DNA of 49,801 bases from Levilactobacillus spicheri DSM 15429 (GCF_001435095.1 NZ_AZFC01000028.1:126721-176521), one strand, 5' to 3'; shown: positions 20,544 to 28,780, counted from the first letter of the stretch. Translations and numbers: made by a program. Notes: generated by a model not told the origin, from the sequence alone.

Positions 20544-20610
20544 GCCCACGGTCGTCATGATCCATCCAAACGGAAGCAATTGACAGCTTTCGCTGACTTC
20601 AACTAGTTGC
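20544..20610 (+). repeat. Fragment of the repeat (3' arm and tail)
   Basis: It starts with CCCACGGTCGTCATGATCC and continues with GGAAGCAATTGACAGCT, matching the 3' arm and tail of copy D (46400-46460). The 5' half is missing. Confidence 0.6.
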
Positions 20611-20776
20611 CCATATCACGGAGATACATGGCTAAGTTTTCTCCAATCTCAGCCGACCGGCAGGCGCTATGGTCATCAATTAACAGCGGTTCTGCTTGTC
20701 ATATCTTTACAAAAGCAACATCATTCTTTCATTTCTGCCCCCCGTTAGCCGGTAACGACATCGCAAGGTCTCAGCT

Positions 20777-20925
20777 GGAGGGGGCGACAAAAATGGGCTC
20801 AGGGGCGAAATTTGTCTTAGTCGGCGGGTTTCAGCCGGCTTAGACAAAGGCCGGTATTTGAGGACCTGGGTTACGGGCTCAAATCCGTGCCCACCCCGTT
20901 CCAGCCCGATTTTTGCCGCCCCCGG
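20777..20925 (-). repeat. Three-way-junction repeat, type II copy
   Basis: The long closing stem is formed by GGGGGCG...AAAATGGGCT (20778-20799) and AGCCCGATTTTTGCC plus GCCCCC (20903-20922). Inner hairpins are TTTGTCT/AGACAAA with AGTCGGC/GCCGGCT (about 20811-20847) and ATTTGAG...CTCAAAT (about 20856-20884). The order of parts matches the other copies when read on the minus strand, but the stem sequences are almost wholly different. Confidence 0.75.
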
Positions 20926-21070
20926 AAGCGCTGTTTACTTCCAAAGCGGGTCACTTTTCAATCGCCTGCCATTATTTAGGAAGAAATATTCGGTGTTCGG
21001 TTGCGTTCGGGCCGCGTTGGCGGTACAATTTGGCTCAACTTAAAGACTACAAATGCGTGGTCATCCGCGC

Positions 21071-21103
21071 TATAATGGACAGATAGAATAAGCGAAATGA
21101 GGA
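21071..21103 (+). promoter_or_regulatory. -10 box and ribosome binding site of the CNNM/CBS gene
   Basis: TATAAT lies at 21071-21076 with no good -35. GAGGA at 21099-21103 lies 7 bases before the GTG start. An ATG five bases before that GTG is out of frame and meets a stop at once, so GTG is the start. Confidence 0.6.
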
Positions 21104-21110
21104 ATGATGT

Positions 21111-22511
21111 GTGGATAGCGGTCAGATAGTTGTAAACTTAGTTATTATTTTAATTACTTTCTTCTTTGCAGCTTTCTTTGTTGCCTGCGAGTTTGCCCTG
21201 GTTCAGACCCGGCCTAGCGCGTTACAAGAGAAAATCGACGAACGTGATAAGCCGTCAGCCAAGCTGACTCGGGCCATGAAAATGGTCACCAATTTGAATG
21301 AATATTTATCAACGACTCAAGTCGGGGTCTCCCTGGCCGGAATCATCTTAGGGTGGATCGGGGAGACGTTCTTCGTCGACATCTTGTTGGCGGGAATCGC
21401 CCCGATGCACATCAACAGCACCACGGCGCACACCGTCAGTGCCATCATCGGGGTGCTGTTATTGACCTACTTGGAAGTGGTCTTCACCGAAATCGTGCCG
21501 AAGAACATCTCTATCGACATGCCGATGAAGGTCCTGATGCTGGTGGTCACACCCCTGCATTACTGCCACGTCATCTTCTACCCGTTCGTCTGGTTGTTAA
21601 ACACCAGCGCGACCGGCGTGGTCAAGATGATGGGCCTCAAGGTCGCCAACGAAAGCGACGAGGTCTTCTCGCAGGCCGAGATTCTCAGTCTGTCCCGCAG
21701 CGCCGTAGAAGGCGGGGAGTTGGAAAAGAACGACCTGGTCTACATGCAACGGGCCTTCGAGTTAAACGATAAGGTCGCCAAGGACATCATGATCGACCGG
21801 ACCCAACTGGAAGTCATCGACATCACCTCGACGGTCAAGGAAGCCTTAACGGTCTACCTGCAGGAACGGTTCAGCCGTCTGCCCGTCGTCGCCGATAACG
21901 ACAAGGATAAGATTCTCGGGTACGTTTACAATTATGACCTGATTCGCCAGCAACAGGTCGACTCCTCGATTCGGGTCGACAAGCTGCTGCGGGATATCAC
22001 CACGACGCCGGAAACGACGCCCATCACGCAGGTCTTGCAACAGATGATCAAGCACCAAACGCCTATCGTGGTCGTGGTCGACGAGTACGGGGGTACCTCC
22101 GGGATCATCACCGATAAGGACATCTACGAAGAACTCTTCGGGACGGTCCGCGATGAGATCGACGACGCCAACGATCAGTACATCTTCAAGCAACCCAACG
22201 GGACGTTCCAAGTGAACGGGAAGATGACGACCTACGACTTCGAACGGTACTTCAACGTGGATATCAAGGACTTTGAGTCCACCGATATCGTCACGCTGGC
22301 CGGGTACATCATCGACAACTACCCGGACATCAAGGTCAACGACGTGATTCACCTCGAAAACTTCGACCTGAAGGTCATCGATTACGAGAATTCCTTCATT
22401 AATTGGTTTGAGGTCACCGTTAACCCGGTTCAACCGAAACTTCAAATAGAAGAAACGACGCACGATAGCGACGACGAGAACAAGCACGGTCATCATCACG
22501 ACGAGCATTAA
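21111..22511 (+). CDS. CNNM (DUF21)-CBS-CorC/HlyC membrane protein
   Basis: 466 residues starting at GTG. An N-terminal CNNM/DUF21 membrane domain (about 1-190) with four spans is followed by a pair of CBS domains (about 205-330), including the typical ...VVVVDEYGGTSGIIT segment. A CorC_HlyC domain (about 345-435) and a His/Asp-rich tail (HGHHHDEH) end the protein. Family members are called hemolysin-like or magnesium/cobalt efflux proteins; related proteins export Mg2+ and protect against magnesium excess. The His/Asp tail could bind metal. It is monocistronic with a strong terminator right after. Confidence 0.88.
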   Translation: MDSGQIVVNLVIILITFFFAAFFVACEFALVQTRPSALQEKIDERDKPSAKLTRAMKMVTNLNEYLSTTQVGVSLAGIILGWIGETFFVDILLAGIAPMHINSTTAHTVSAIIGVLLLTYLEVVFTEIVPKNISIDMPMKVLMLVVTPLHYCHVIFYPFVWLLNTSATGVVKMMGLKVANESDEVFSQAEILSLSRSAVEGGELEKNDLVYMQRAFELNDKVAKDIMIDRTQLEVIDITSTVKEALTVYLQERFSRLPVVADNDKDKILGYVYNYDLIRQQQVDSSIRVDKLLRDITTTPETTPITQVLQQMIKHQTPIVVVVDEYGGTSGIITDKDIYEELFGTVRDEIDDANDQYIFKQPNGTFQVNGKMTTYDFERYFNVDIKDFESTDIVTLAGYIIDNYPDIKVNDVIHLENFDLKVIDYENSFINWFEVTVNPVQPKLQIEETTHDSDDENKHGHHHDEH

Positions 22512-22517
22512 TTGACA

Positions 22518-22547
22518 ACGCACGGACCTCGGTTCGTGCGTTTTTTT
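22518..22547 (+). terminator. Terminator of the CNNM/CBS gene
   Basis: ACGCACGGACC pairs with GGTTCGTGCGT, followed by seven T. Confidence 0.9.
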
Positions 22548-22558
22548 GTATTCCCAAT

Positions 22559-22602
22559 AAAAACGTCCGGTCTCGCAAGCATTGCTAGACCGGACGTTTT
22601 TT
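22559..22602. terminator. Bidirectional terminator between convergent genes
   Basis: AAAACGTCCGGTCT and AGACCGGACGTTTT form a 14-pair stem with A-run and T-run on its two sides. It can serve the XRE gene on the minus strand and back up the terminator of the gene before it. Confidence 0.85.
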
Positions 22603-22610
22603 CTCATCTC

Positions 22611-22862
22611 TCATGAATCTTCCCTTGCCGACCACGGCCACCACGACCTCCGTTTTCCCCGTACGGTGGGCACGCGGTAACGCGCTTCCAGGTGTAACCG
22701 TAAGATTCGGTTCACCCTATCCAATTGGGCCGGTGCGGGCGCACAGATACCCCCTTCCCAGCGGTCGACCACCCACGGATCGACCCCCACCAGCTGTGCC
22801 AGGTGGGCCTGGGTCATGTTCTGCTGCTTCCGCGCCGAGCGAATCCGTTGTCCTAACTCCAT
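22611..22862 (-). CDS. Small XRE-family helix-turn-helix regulator
   Basis: 83 residues starting MELGQRIRSARKQQNMTQ, chosen because GGGGGAG lies 5 bases upstream of this ATG; longer in-frame starts have no such site. Residues 1-60 are a Cro/C1-type HTH (MTQAHLAQLVGVDPWVVDRWEGG is the helix-turn-helix part; the exact helices cannot be fixed by eye). The last 25 residues are basic with RGKRRSWWPW. It is a likely DNA-binding protein with no partner gene beside it. The target is unknown. Confidence 0.8.
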   Translation of the reverse strand: MELGQRIRSARKQQNMTQAHLAQLVGVDPWVVDRWEGGICAPAPAQLDRVNRILRLHLEARYRVPTVRGKRRSWWPWSAREDS

Positions 22863-23000
22863 GAAAACTCCCCCTGTCTCCAATTCGTAGGGTAACATTC
22901 CTCATTGGGTAAACGGTTAATCCATCGCTTGGTTTTATTAAACGATTAACAAAGTTTTGTTGGCTTTTTAGGGACAGGTTTTCCCGTCAGTTGCCCAAAC

Positions 23001-23030
23001 AAAAAGGCCCGGGAGCGTTCTCCCGAGCCC
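23001..23030 (-). terminator. Terminator of the DHA2 efflux gene
   Basis: On the minus strand GGCTCGGGAG pairs with CTCCCGGGCC followed by five T, just past the stop. Confidence 0.88.
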
Positions 23031-23045
23031 ATGGTCAAGCATGGC

Positions 23046-24482
23046 TTAACCCAATTTTTCGTGTTTTGGTAACCGCGTTGCTAACAGGAACCCGGCGAAA
23101 GCCAAGACCAACGTGAAGTAGAACCCATAGTGGGCCCCGTTCACGAAGGCACCGGCCGCCTGGTGCGCGCCGTTAGCGTAGTAGGCCGCTTGCCCGATGC
23201 CCAACAGACTGGTAGCAACCGCCGTAGAGATCGCGCCGACCACTTGTTGTAAGGTGTTCATGATGGCACTCCCATCGGCCGCAATCGGCCCCGTCAGGGC
23301 GTTTAACCCGTGGGTCTGCGATGGCGACATCGCTAACGGTGCCCCGATCATCAAGACCACGTGGGCCAGGATAATGTACCAGATGGCACTGTGCGTCGTG
23401 GTCACCGCCAGCATCAAGGCCCCGATCATCGAGATGATGAAGCCCAACATCGCGGGCCGCCGTGCGCCGACCTGGTCATACAGACGACCAGAGACGGCGG
23501 AGACGATCGCGTTCATCAGGCCCCCAGGGAACATGATGACCCCGGTCAAGGCAACAGGCACTAACAGCCCCTTTTGGATGTACATCGGCAGCAGGTACAT
23601 CGCCGACAGGATAATCCCGAAGTTGATCATGACCAGAACGGCCCCGGTCCGGAATCCTGGAATGGCAAAGGCCTTCAGGTTCAGGATGGGGTTCTCCATG
23701 GTCAGTTGCCGGTGGCTGTACCACGCCAAGACGACCAGCCCTAAGACCAGCGCGCCCAAGACAGCGGGTGAGCCCCAGCCTTGGTCACTGGCCAGGCTGA
23801 CCCCGACGACCAGACTGCCGAAGCCGACCATCGATAACAGGATCGACAGGAAGTCGATCTTTGGCCGCGTCACGGGCGCGATGTTCTTTAACGAGGTCAC
23901 CGCGAAGAGAAAAGCAATCACCAGGAACGGCACGAACAGCCAGAAGATCCACCGCCACGAAGCGATTCCCAGGACTAAACCGGCCAGCGTTGGTCCCACG
24001 GCAGGGGCGAACATGATGACCAGACCGACCATCCCCATGGCCGCACCTAGTTTGTACGGCGGGAAAATCTGCATCGCAACCGTAAACATCAGCGGCAGGA
24101 TCAGCCCGGTGGCGATTCCTTGGATCATCCGTCCCAGTAACAGCACCCCGAAACCGGGGGCCGATGCCGAGATGATGGCGCCAACCGCAAAGTCGATCAG
24201 CGCGAACAGGATGACCTGCCGGGTGGTGAACCACTTGGTAATGATACTGGATAACGGCAAGACGATCCCGATCATCAGCATGTAGCCGGTGACCAACCAT
24301 TGGACCGTTGCGGTTGAAACATTTAATTGCGCCATTAATTGGGGTAACGCAATGTTCAGTGACGTTTCACTGAACATCCCCACGAATCCGCCAATCAGCA
24401 TCCCCATCATGGCAAGCATGGGATGGGCCACTGGGACCCGCACCTTGTCGGCGACTGCTTGGTTTGATTGTACTGAATCCAT
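23046..24482 (-). CDS. MFS multidrug efflux transporter, DHA2 (EmrB/QacA) type
   Basis: About 478 residues and about 14 hydrophobic segments, the DHA2 size and layout. Visible family features are the LNIALPQLM segment in span 1, the GRMIQGIATGLILP region, and the motif-C-like GPTLAGLVLG in span 5, typical of drug/proton antiporters. It should export drugs or toxic compounds using the proton gradient; the substrate is unknown. I prefer ATG at 24482 (MDSVQSNQ). An in-frame GTG at 24509 would add nine residues but has no ribosome site. The ABC-F protection gene lies immediately upstream on the same strand, so the pair may form a resistance neighbourhood, although the 90-base gap may hold a separate promoter. 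Confidence 0.88.
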   Translation of the reverse strand: MDSVQSNQAVADKVRVPVAHPMLAMMGMLIGGFVGMFSETSLNIALPQLMAQLNVSTATVQWLVTGYMLMIGIVLPLSSIITKWFTTRQVILFALIDFAVGAIISASAPGFGVLLLGRMIQGIATGLILPLMFTVAMQIFPPYKLGAAMGMVGLVIMFAPAVGPTLAGLVLGIASWRWIFWLFVPFLVIAFLFAVTSLKNIAPVTRPKIDFLSILLSMVGFGSLVVGVSLASDQGWGSPAVLGALVLGLVVLAWYSHRQLTMENPILNLKAFAIPGFRTGAVLVMINFGIILSAMYLLPMYIQKGLLVPVALTGVIMFPGGLMNAIVSAVSGRLYDQVGARRPAMLGFIISMIGALMLAVTTTHSAIWYIILAHVVLMIGAPLAMSPSQTHGLNALTGPIAADGSAIMNTLQQVVGAISTAVATSLLGIGQAAYYANGAHQAAGAFVNGAHYGFYFTLVLAFAGFLLATRLPKHEKLG

Positions 24483-24572
24483 TTTTTCACACTCACTTTC
24501 ATTTTCCACACAATGGATTACTGTAGCAGAAAAAATTTTTCTTCGTAAGTGTTTTTTAAGAAAATCTAAACG

Positions 24573-26093
24573 TTAACCGTTTTCATGCTGGGCAGCGGCG
24601 ATTTTTTGGCGTAATTCCTTGAGTTTGGCCTGATCTAGCTCGGGCGCCTGCATCAGCTGGTCGTACTCGAAGCGCAACCGCGGCAAATCGGTGGCCGGGG
24701 TCCCCTGCGCCGTGCTCTGCGGGTCCGCGAGCCGCTGATGATCGACCGCCAGCGTCCGGGTCGCGACCCGCTGACGAAAGGCCTGGTCGTGGGCCACGAA
24801 CAGGACGGTCCCCGGGTAGCCCACCAGATAATCCGCCAGGGCTTCCAGCGCCGGCAGATCCAGGTAGTTGGTCGGTTCGTCGAGGATCAACAGGTTGCTG
24901 GCGCTGACCAGGATCGCCAGCAGCTGCAGCTTGACCCGCTCTCCCCCGCTGAGGTCACCCACCAGCCGGTCGTAGAAACGCGCGGTCAGCCCGAAGGCCC
25001 CCATGACCTGCCGCGTCCGGTTCACATCCAGCGTCGTGGCCCGGGCCATGGTCGCCCACACCGTCCGGTCGGTCGGCAGCTCAGTCATGTCCTGGTGGAA
25101 GTAGCCCACCCGCGCACTGGCCGCCAGATGGGTCTGGGGCTGGTGCGCCAAAATGGCGTCGATCAACGTCGATTTGCCGCTCCCGTTGGCCCCGGTCAAC
25201 GCGACCCGCTCGCCGGGCTTGATGCGAAAGCTGGCCCGCCGAAGCAGTAACTTACCGTCCCGCCGTAGGTCCAGGTCACTGGCGCTGATCAGGTACTTGC
25301 CCTGCACCGGCGGAAGGTCGGTGGCGACCAGCTTGATGCTCGCGACCTGGTGCGGCTTTTCCGTCACCACTTGGCGGTCGGCCCGGTCCAGCATCGCGTG
25401 GGCGCCCCGCTCAATCTTACCGGCGGTTCGTTCCCGTAACGACTTGGTGTTGCCCCGTTCGGCGGCGGAGAGGTTCCGGCCGCCCTTGCGCACCCGGTTG
25501 GCCTTCTCGCGGCGTTTCTGGGCGGCTAGCTGCAGGTCGTGGCGTTCCCGCTGCTCGTGGCGGTAGGCGTCGGTCGCGTTGGCCGTCCGCCGTTGCTTAT
25601 CCATTTCATAGGCGTCAAAGGTGCCGTTGTACTGGCTAAAATGGTGGTCGTCCACCGCCCAAATGGTGGTGGCAACGGCCTGCAACAGGGTCCGGTCGTG
25701 TGAGATGACCAGCAGGACCCCGGCAAAGTGTTGAAGCGTCCGGTTCAACCAGCGCTGATGCTGGTCGTCGAGGTTGGCGGACGGCTCATCGAGAATCAGG
25801 ATGGCCGGCCGCTTGGCCAGTGCGGTCCGCACCCGGGCCAGCATGCTTTGGCCGCCGGACTTGTCCTCGGTCGGCGCGATCTGCGGCACCAGGACCACGG
25901 TGTCCGTGACCTGGCGGGTGCCCGTGAAGTCCGCCTCCTGTCCGGCAATGATGCGGGCTAACGTGGTCTTGCCGGCCCCGTTGGCTCCGATGATGCCGAC
26001 CCGGTCGCCGGTCTGGGCGCTCAAGCGGTCGGTGGTGAAGAGCGGTTGGCCCGCAACGGTTTTACTTAATTGATCTAATAATAATTGTGTCAA
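24573..26093 (-). CDS. ABC-F ATPase, probable ribosome-protection or translation factor
   Basis: 506 residues with two ABC domains and no membrane spans. Domain 1 has Walker A GANGAGKTTL, signature SGGQ and Walker B ILILDEPSANLD. Domain 2 has GANGSGKSTL, LSGGER and LLILDEPTNYLD. A basic, Arg/Lys-rich linker joins them (about 170-240), as in ABC-F proteins that reach into the ribosome. It starts at TTG, supported by AGGGGGA 7 bases upstream. ABC-F members either free ribosomes from macrolide, lincosamide or pleuromutilin antibiotics or are housekeeping translation factors. The attenuator-like leader in front argues for the resistance type. Confidence 0.88.
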   Translation of the reverse strand: MTQLLLDQLSKTVAGQPLFTTDRLSAQTGDRVGIIGANGAGKTTLARIIAGQEADFTGTRQVTDTVVLVPQIAPTEDKSGGQSMLARVRTALAKRPAILILDEPSANLDDQHQRWLNRTLQHFAGVLLVISHDRTLLQAVATTIWAVDDHHFSQYNGTFDAYEMDKQRRTANATDAYRHEQRERHDLQLAAQKRREKANRVRKGGRNLSAAERGNTKSLRERTAGKIERGAHAMLDRADRQVVTEKPHQVASIKLVATDLPPVQGKYLISASDLDLRRDGKLLLRRASFRIKPGERVALTGANGSGKSTLIDAILAHQPQTHLAASARVGYFHQDMTELPTDRTVWATMARATTLDVNRTRQVMGAFGLTARFYDRLVGDLSGGERVKLQLLAILVSASNLLILDEPTNYLDLPALEALADYLVGYPGTVLFVAHDQAFRQRVATRTLAVDHQRLADPQSTAQGTPATDLPRLRFEYDQLMQAPELDQAKLKELRQKIAAAQHENG

Positions 26094-26134
26094 GGTAACG
26101 TCCCCCTTTTAAATGGCGGGAATCGTTGGTGCGC

Positions 26135-26176
26135 AAAAAAAGTGGTCGCCTTTTCCGTTCGAAAAGCGCGCCCACC
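26135..26176 (-). terminator. Leader terminator (probable attenuator) before the ABC-F gene
   Basis: On the minus strand GGTGGGCGCGCTTTTC pairs, with a small bulge, to GGAAAAGGCGACCAC and runs into seven T. It lies about 42 bases before the TTG start and after the promoter, so it would stop transcription before the gene unless disrupted. Confidence 0.7.
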
Positions 26177-26273
26177 GGTTGCCTTGGCAACTCAGTCGGC
26201 GTAACCAGCGATCCCAGTGTCCAGGCAGAGTCCACCCCTTATGCGGGTGAGTCTGTCTTCACTTGGGTCTTCG

Positions 26274-26285
26274 TTAGTTACGCAT
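26274..26285 (-). CDS. Three-codon upstream ORF (MRN) in the ABC-F leader
   Basis: ATG CGT AAC TAA, preceded by a GAGG at moderate distance. The uORF sequence GCGTAAC is complementary to GTTACGC about 90 bases downstream (about 26199-26205). Ribosome position on the uORF could therefore decide whether the leader folds into the terminator. Very short uORFs of this kind are typical of antibiotic-sensing attenuators. Confidence 0.5.
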   Translation of the reverse strand: MRN

Positions 26286-26322
26286 CGGCTGAAATACCTC
26301 GTTCTTTCTTAAGTTATGCCCT

Positions 26323-26351
26323 AGGTTAGCACATCCCTGATAGTCTGGCAA
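26323..26351 (-). promoter_or_regulatory. Promoter of the ABC-F leader
   Basis: TTGCCA (26351-26346), 17 bases, then TAACCT (26328-26323) with a TG extended -10 element just upstream of the hexamer. The start of transcription would be about 30 bases before the MRN uORF. Confidence 0.55.
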
Positions 26352-26393
26352 CCCCTTTGTGGCCTCGACATCTTTACATGGATAATAACATTC

Positions 26394-26552
26394 GCTTCAC
26401 GCCGGCGAGCACGATGGCCGTGGTGGGCACGACTCCGAAGCCCTGCAAAAATCGCAGGTCTCCGGAGCTCGGCCTTGATGTAACTTGGCCCAAAACGCCA
26501 GGTAACATCAATTTCACCACGGCCATCAAGTCGCCTCCGTTCCGCTGACCTG
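26394..26552 (+). repeat. Three-way-junction repeat, copy C (type I)
   Basis: Perfect 13-pair closing stem, GATGGCCGTGGTG (26413-26425) with CACCACGGCCATC (26515-26527). The first hairpin stem is CTCCG...CCTGC with GCAGG...CGGAG, keeping the two conserved mismatches. The second is TTGATGT/ACATCAA with an inner ACTTGGC/GCCAGGT. It lies between divergent genes. Confidence 0.85.
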
Positions 26553-26913
26553 GCGGGGTAACCCGTTCTAAACGAGACAAACTGGCAACCATAATCATCC
26601 AATCCCCCCACATAGCACTAACCGGTTAGCGAGCGGTAATGGTCGTCATGGCCCGTCTGAATTGGTAGTCATCGACAACGCCCAGCAATTGAAATGAAGT
26701 GGCCGCATAAAGCACTCACCATTCTTTAGCGATAAGGTTCTCGCCAATCCCACCCACTTTTATGACAACCAGCGTGGCGCGTGTTAGGATAATGAAGTTG
26801 ACTGGTCGCTGTAACGGGCCCACCACCAGGGACCGGTTACCCGCGACCTGCCTTGCAGCACCACTCAATTCACCCTAACCAATTATCCTGTTATCTATCG
26901 GAGGGACTTAACC
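26553..26913. other. Intergenic region before nrdI
   Basis: No gene is supported. The first part is the weakly conserved tail of repeat copy C (to about 26610). A -10-like GATAAT near 26791 could start the nrdI operon, but no clear -35 is at the right distance. GGAGG at about 26900 precedes the nrdI ATG. Confidence 0.4.
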
Positions 26914-27390
26914 ATGCAACCAATCCGGATTTTATTTATCTCCATCGAAGGCAACACCCGCAACTTCATCGAACACCTGACCGACTACGCGGCGCAACAG
27001 CACGCGACCGACGACGCCAACCCAACCATCGAAGCCACCGAGATCAGCGAGGCCAGCGACTTTCAGCCCGAGACGACCCCGTACTTCTGCTTCGTGCCGA
27101 CCTACCTGAACGGCGGCAACGGCATCGACAACGGCGTCAAGGAGCTGATGACCAACGTTTTAGGCGAGTACATCGCCTTTCAGAATAACGCCCGGTACCT
27201 GCTGGGCGTCGTCGGCAGTGGGAATCGCAACTTCAACGAGCAGTACTGCCTGACCGCCAAACGCTACGCCCGGCAGTTCAACGCGCCGTTTATCGCCAAC
27301 TATGAACTTCGAGGCGTCCCGGCCGACGAGAAACGGGTCTACGCCGCCATGGTGGCGCGCTTAAAGGAGGTCAACGGCCATGTCGACTAA
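26914..27390 (+). CDS. nrdI: NrdI-like flavodoxin
   Basis: 158 residues. The N-terminal ILFISIEGNTRNFIEHL is the flavin-phosphate-binding loop of NrdI, and GVVGSGNRNFNEQY is the second conserved NrdI segment. NrdI supplies oxidant to assemble the manganese cofactor of class Ib ribonucleotide reductase (NrdF). No nrdE, nrdF or nrdH is nearby, so this is a stand-alone copy, as is seen in many lactobacilli. It overlaps the nitroreductase gene by 11 bases, and the latter's AAAGGAGG lies inside nrdI, so the two are co-translated. The association with a flavin nitroreductase suggests a redox role. Confidence 0.88.
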   Translation: MQPIRILFISIEGNTRNFIEHLTDYAAQQHATDDANPTIEATEISEASDFQPETTPYFCFVPTYLNGGNGIDNGVKELMTNVLGEYIAFQNNARYLLGVVGSGNRNFNEQYCLTAKRYARQFNAPFIANYELRGVPADEKRVYAAMVARLKEVNGHVD

Positions 27391-28141
27391 TCCGACCCTC
27401 GAGACCTTACTCGCCCACCGCAGCATCCGCCGGTTCACCCCCGAGAAGCTGACGTCAGCGGAGGTCCAAACGCTCATCACCGCCGCCCAACACGCGGCTA
27501 CCAGCACCTTTTCCCAGCAGGCCAGCGTCATCAGCGTCACCGATCCCGCCAAACTTGCGGTGCTCGGGGACATCAGCGGACACCACTGGCTGGAACGGGC
27601 CGGACACTACTTCGTCTTCGTGGCCGACCAGTACCGCAACGCCCAGCTGGCGCCCGCCAACGCCACGACCACGGCCAACCTGCACAGCCTAGACAAGCTG
27701 CTGGCGGGGATCTTCGACGCGACCATCATGACCGAGGCCGTGGTGACCGCCGGCGAGAGCCTGGGACTGGGCAGCACCATCATGGGCAGTATTTTAAACG
27801 ATGTGCCCCGGGTGATCGACCTGCTGGACCTGCCGGAACTGACCTTCCCCGTGCTGGGCCTCGCCATCGGCCATCCCGCGGAACAGCCGGAACACAAGCC
27901 CCGCCTGCCCCAAGAACTGGTCCACTTCACCAACGGCTATCAGCGCATCACTCCCGATGACCCGACTTTGGTCGCCTACAACGCCCTGATCACGCGCTAC
28001 TACCAGCAACGGACCACCAACCAGCGCGAGGAGACCTTCAGCCACCACATCGCCGCCGAGCTGAGCCGCGACCCCCAACAGCGCGCGGGCATCCTGACCG
28101 GCCTGCGGCAACAGGGCTGGCTGCGGCCCACCGACGCCTGA
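27380..28141 (+). CDS. Oxygen-insensitive NADPH nitroreductase (NfsA-like)
   Basis: 253 residues. The RSIRRF motif near residue 15 and the ...ESLGLGSTIMGSI... and FPVLGLAIGHP segments are those of the FMN-dependent nitroreductase superfamily, closest to NfsA/FRP-type proteins of about 250 residues. It reduces nitro compounds, quinones or flavins with NAD(P)H. It is the second gene of a three-gene operon, with a ribosome site inside nrdI and 15 bases before the YbaK gene. The physiological substrate is unknown; supplying reduced flavin to NrdI is conceivable but untested. Confidence 0.88.
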   Translation: MSTNPTLETLLAHRSIRRFTPEKLTSAEVQTLITAAQHAATSTFSQQASVISVTDPAKLAVLGDISGHHWLERAGHYFVFVADQYRNAQLAPANATTTANLHSLDKLLAGIFDATIMTEAVVTAGESLGLGSTIMGSILNDVPRVIDLLDLPELTFPVLGLAIGHPAEQPEHKPRLPQELVHFTNGYQRITPDDPTLVAYNALITRYYQQRTTNQREETFSHHIAAELSRDPQQRAGILTGLRQQGWLRPTDA

Positions 28142-28156
28142 TAGCGGGGTGGAACG

Positions 28157-28645
28157 ATGAACAAGGCCGCTATTTACCAGCTGCTAACCGACCGCCACAT
28201 CTGGCACGAGATCATCGAGCATCCCGCCGTCTACACCATGGCGGACCTGACGCAGGTCACTCTGCCCCATCCCGAAGCCGAGGCCAAGAACCTCTTCTTG
28301 CGCGATGATCATCACGCAAACGACTACCTGGTCACGCTCAAGGGTGACCGGCGACTCGACCTGAAGGCCTTTCGCAAAACTTACGGGACCCGCCGCCTGT
28401 CCTTCGCATCCGCGGCGGAACTCCAAACGATGCTGGGGCTGAAGGCCGGGGCCGTGACGCCGCTGGGACTGCTTAACGATGCCTCGCACCAAGTTCATTT
28501 CTATATCGACGCCGCGCTTCTAGAGGCCCCGGGCATCATCGGCGTGCACCCCAACGACAACACCGCCACCGTTTACCTGAAAACCGCCGACCTGATTGAA
28601 CTGATCAAGGACCACGGTAATCCGGTGACGGTGATGACACCCTAA
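28157..28645 (+). CDS. YbaK/ProX-type aminoacyl-tRNA editing deacylase
   Basis: 162 residues of the YbaK/ProRS-editing family. Visible are the N-terminal IEHPAVYTMAD, the conserved KNLFLRDD segment, the lysine-containing TLKGDRRLDLK, and GAVTPLGLLND. Family members hydrolyse mischarged tRNAs, notably Ala-tRNA(Pro). The PrdX/ProX form of 160-170 residues fits this size. GGGGTGGA precedes ATG. It is the last gene of the nrdI operon. The link with redox genes is unexplained; the operon may simply be a stable lactobacillus arrangement. Confidence 0.87.
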   Translation: MNKAAIYQLLTDRHIWHEIIEHPAVYTMADLTQVTLPHPEAEAKNLFLRDDHHANDYLVTLKGDRRLDLKAFRKTYGTRRLSFASAAELQTMLGLKAGAVTPLGLLNDASHQVHFYIDAALLEAPGIIGVHPNDNTATVYLKTADLIELIKDHGNPVTVMTP

Positions 28646-28741
28646 CTCAACGCCTCTGAAAGCCGAACGGTGAACCACCTTGATTATTCCCTGCTCGGGT
28701 CAATTCAAGACCTCTAGCGGGTCAAACTCATTTGAATATCC

Positions 28742-28768
28742 TATAGTGGCCCTACTTAGTAAACTAAG
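28742..28768 (+). promoter_or_regulatory. Promoter and palindromic operator of the antitoxin gene
   Basis: The -10-like TATAGT at 28742-28747 is followed by the perfect palindrome CTTAGTAAACTAAG at 28755-28768, just before the ribosome binding site. Antitoxins of this family bind such palindromes to control their own gene. Confidence 0.55.
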
Positions 28769-28780
28769 GGGGCCATTTTC

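Larger units (their letters stand above)
19961..21110. other. 1.15 kb intergenic region holding two repeat copies and a repeat fragment
   Basis: There is no convincing gene. It contains a type I structured repeat (20178-20338), a 3' fragment of the same repeat (20544-20610), and a divergent type II copy in the opposite direction (20777-20925). The remainder between about 20340 and 20540, and from 20611 to 20776, has no feature I can support. The promoter of the next gene is at the right end. Confidence 0.6.

Noticed and set aside
20607..21043. Two short plus-strand open frames before the CNNM/CBS gene
   Set aside because: They run through a type II repeat copy and lack ribosome sites; the composition looks like translated non-coding DNA.
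26094..26330. T-box or SAM riboswitch in the ABC-F leader
   Set aside because: No T-box GGTGGNACCGCG-type segment and no SAM-I core; the uORF plus terminator model fits better.
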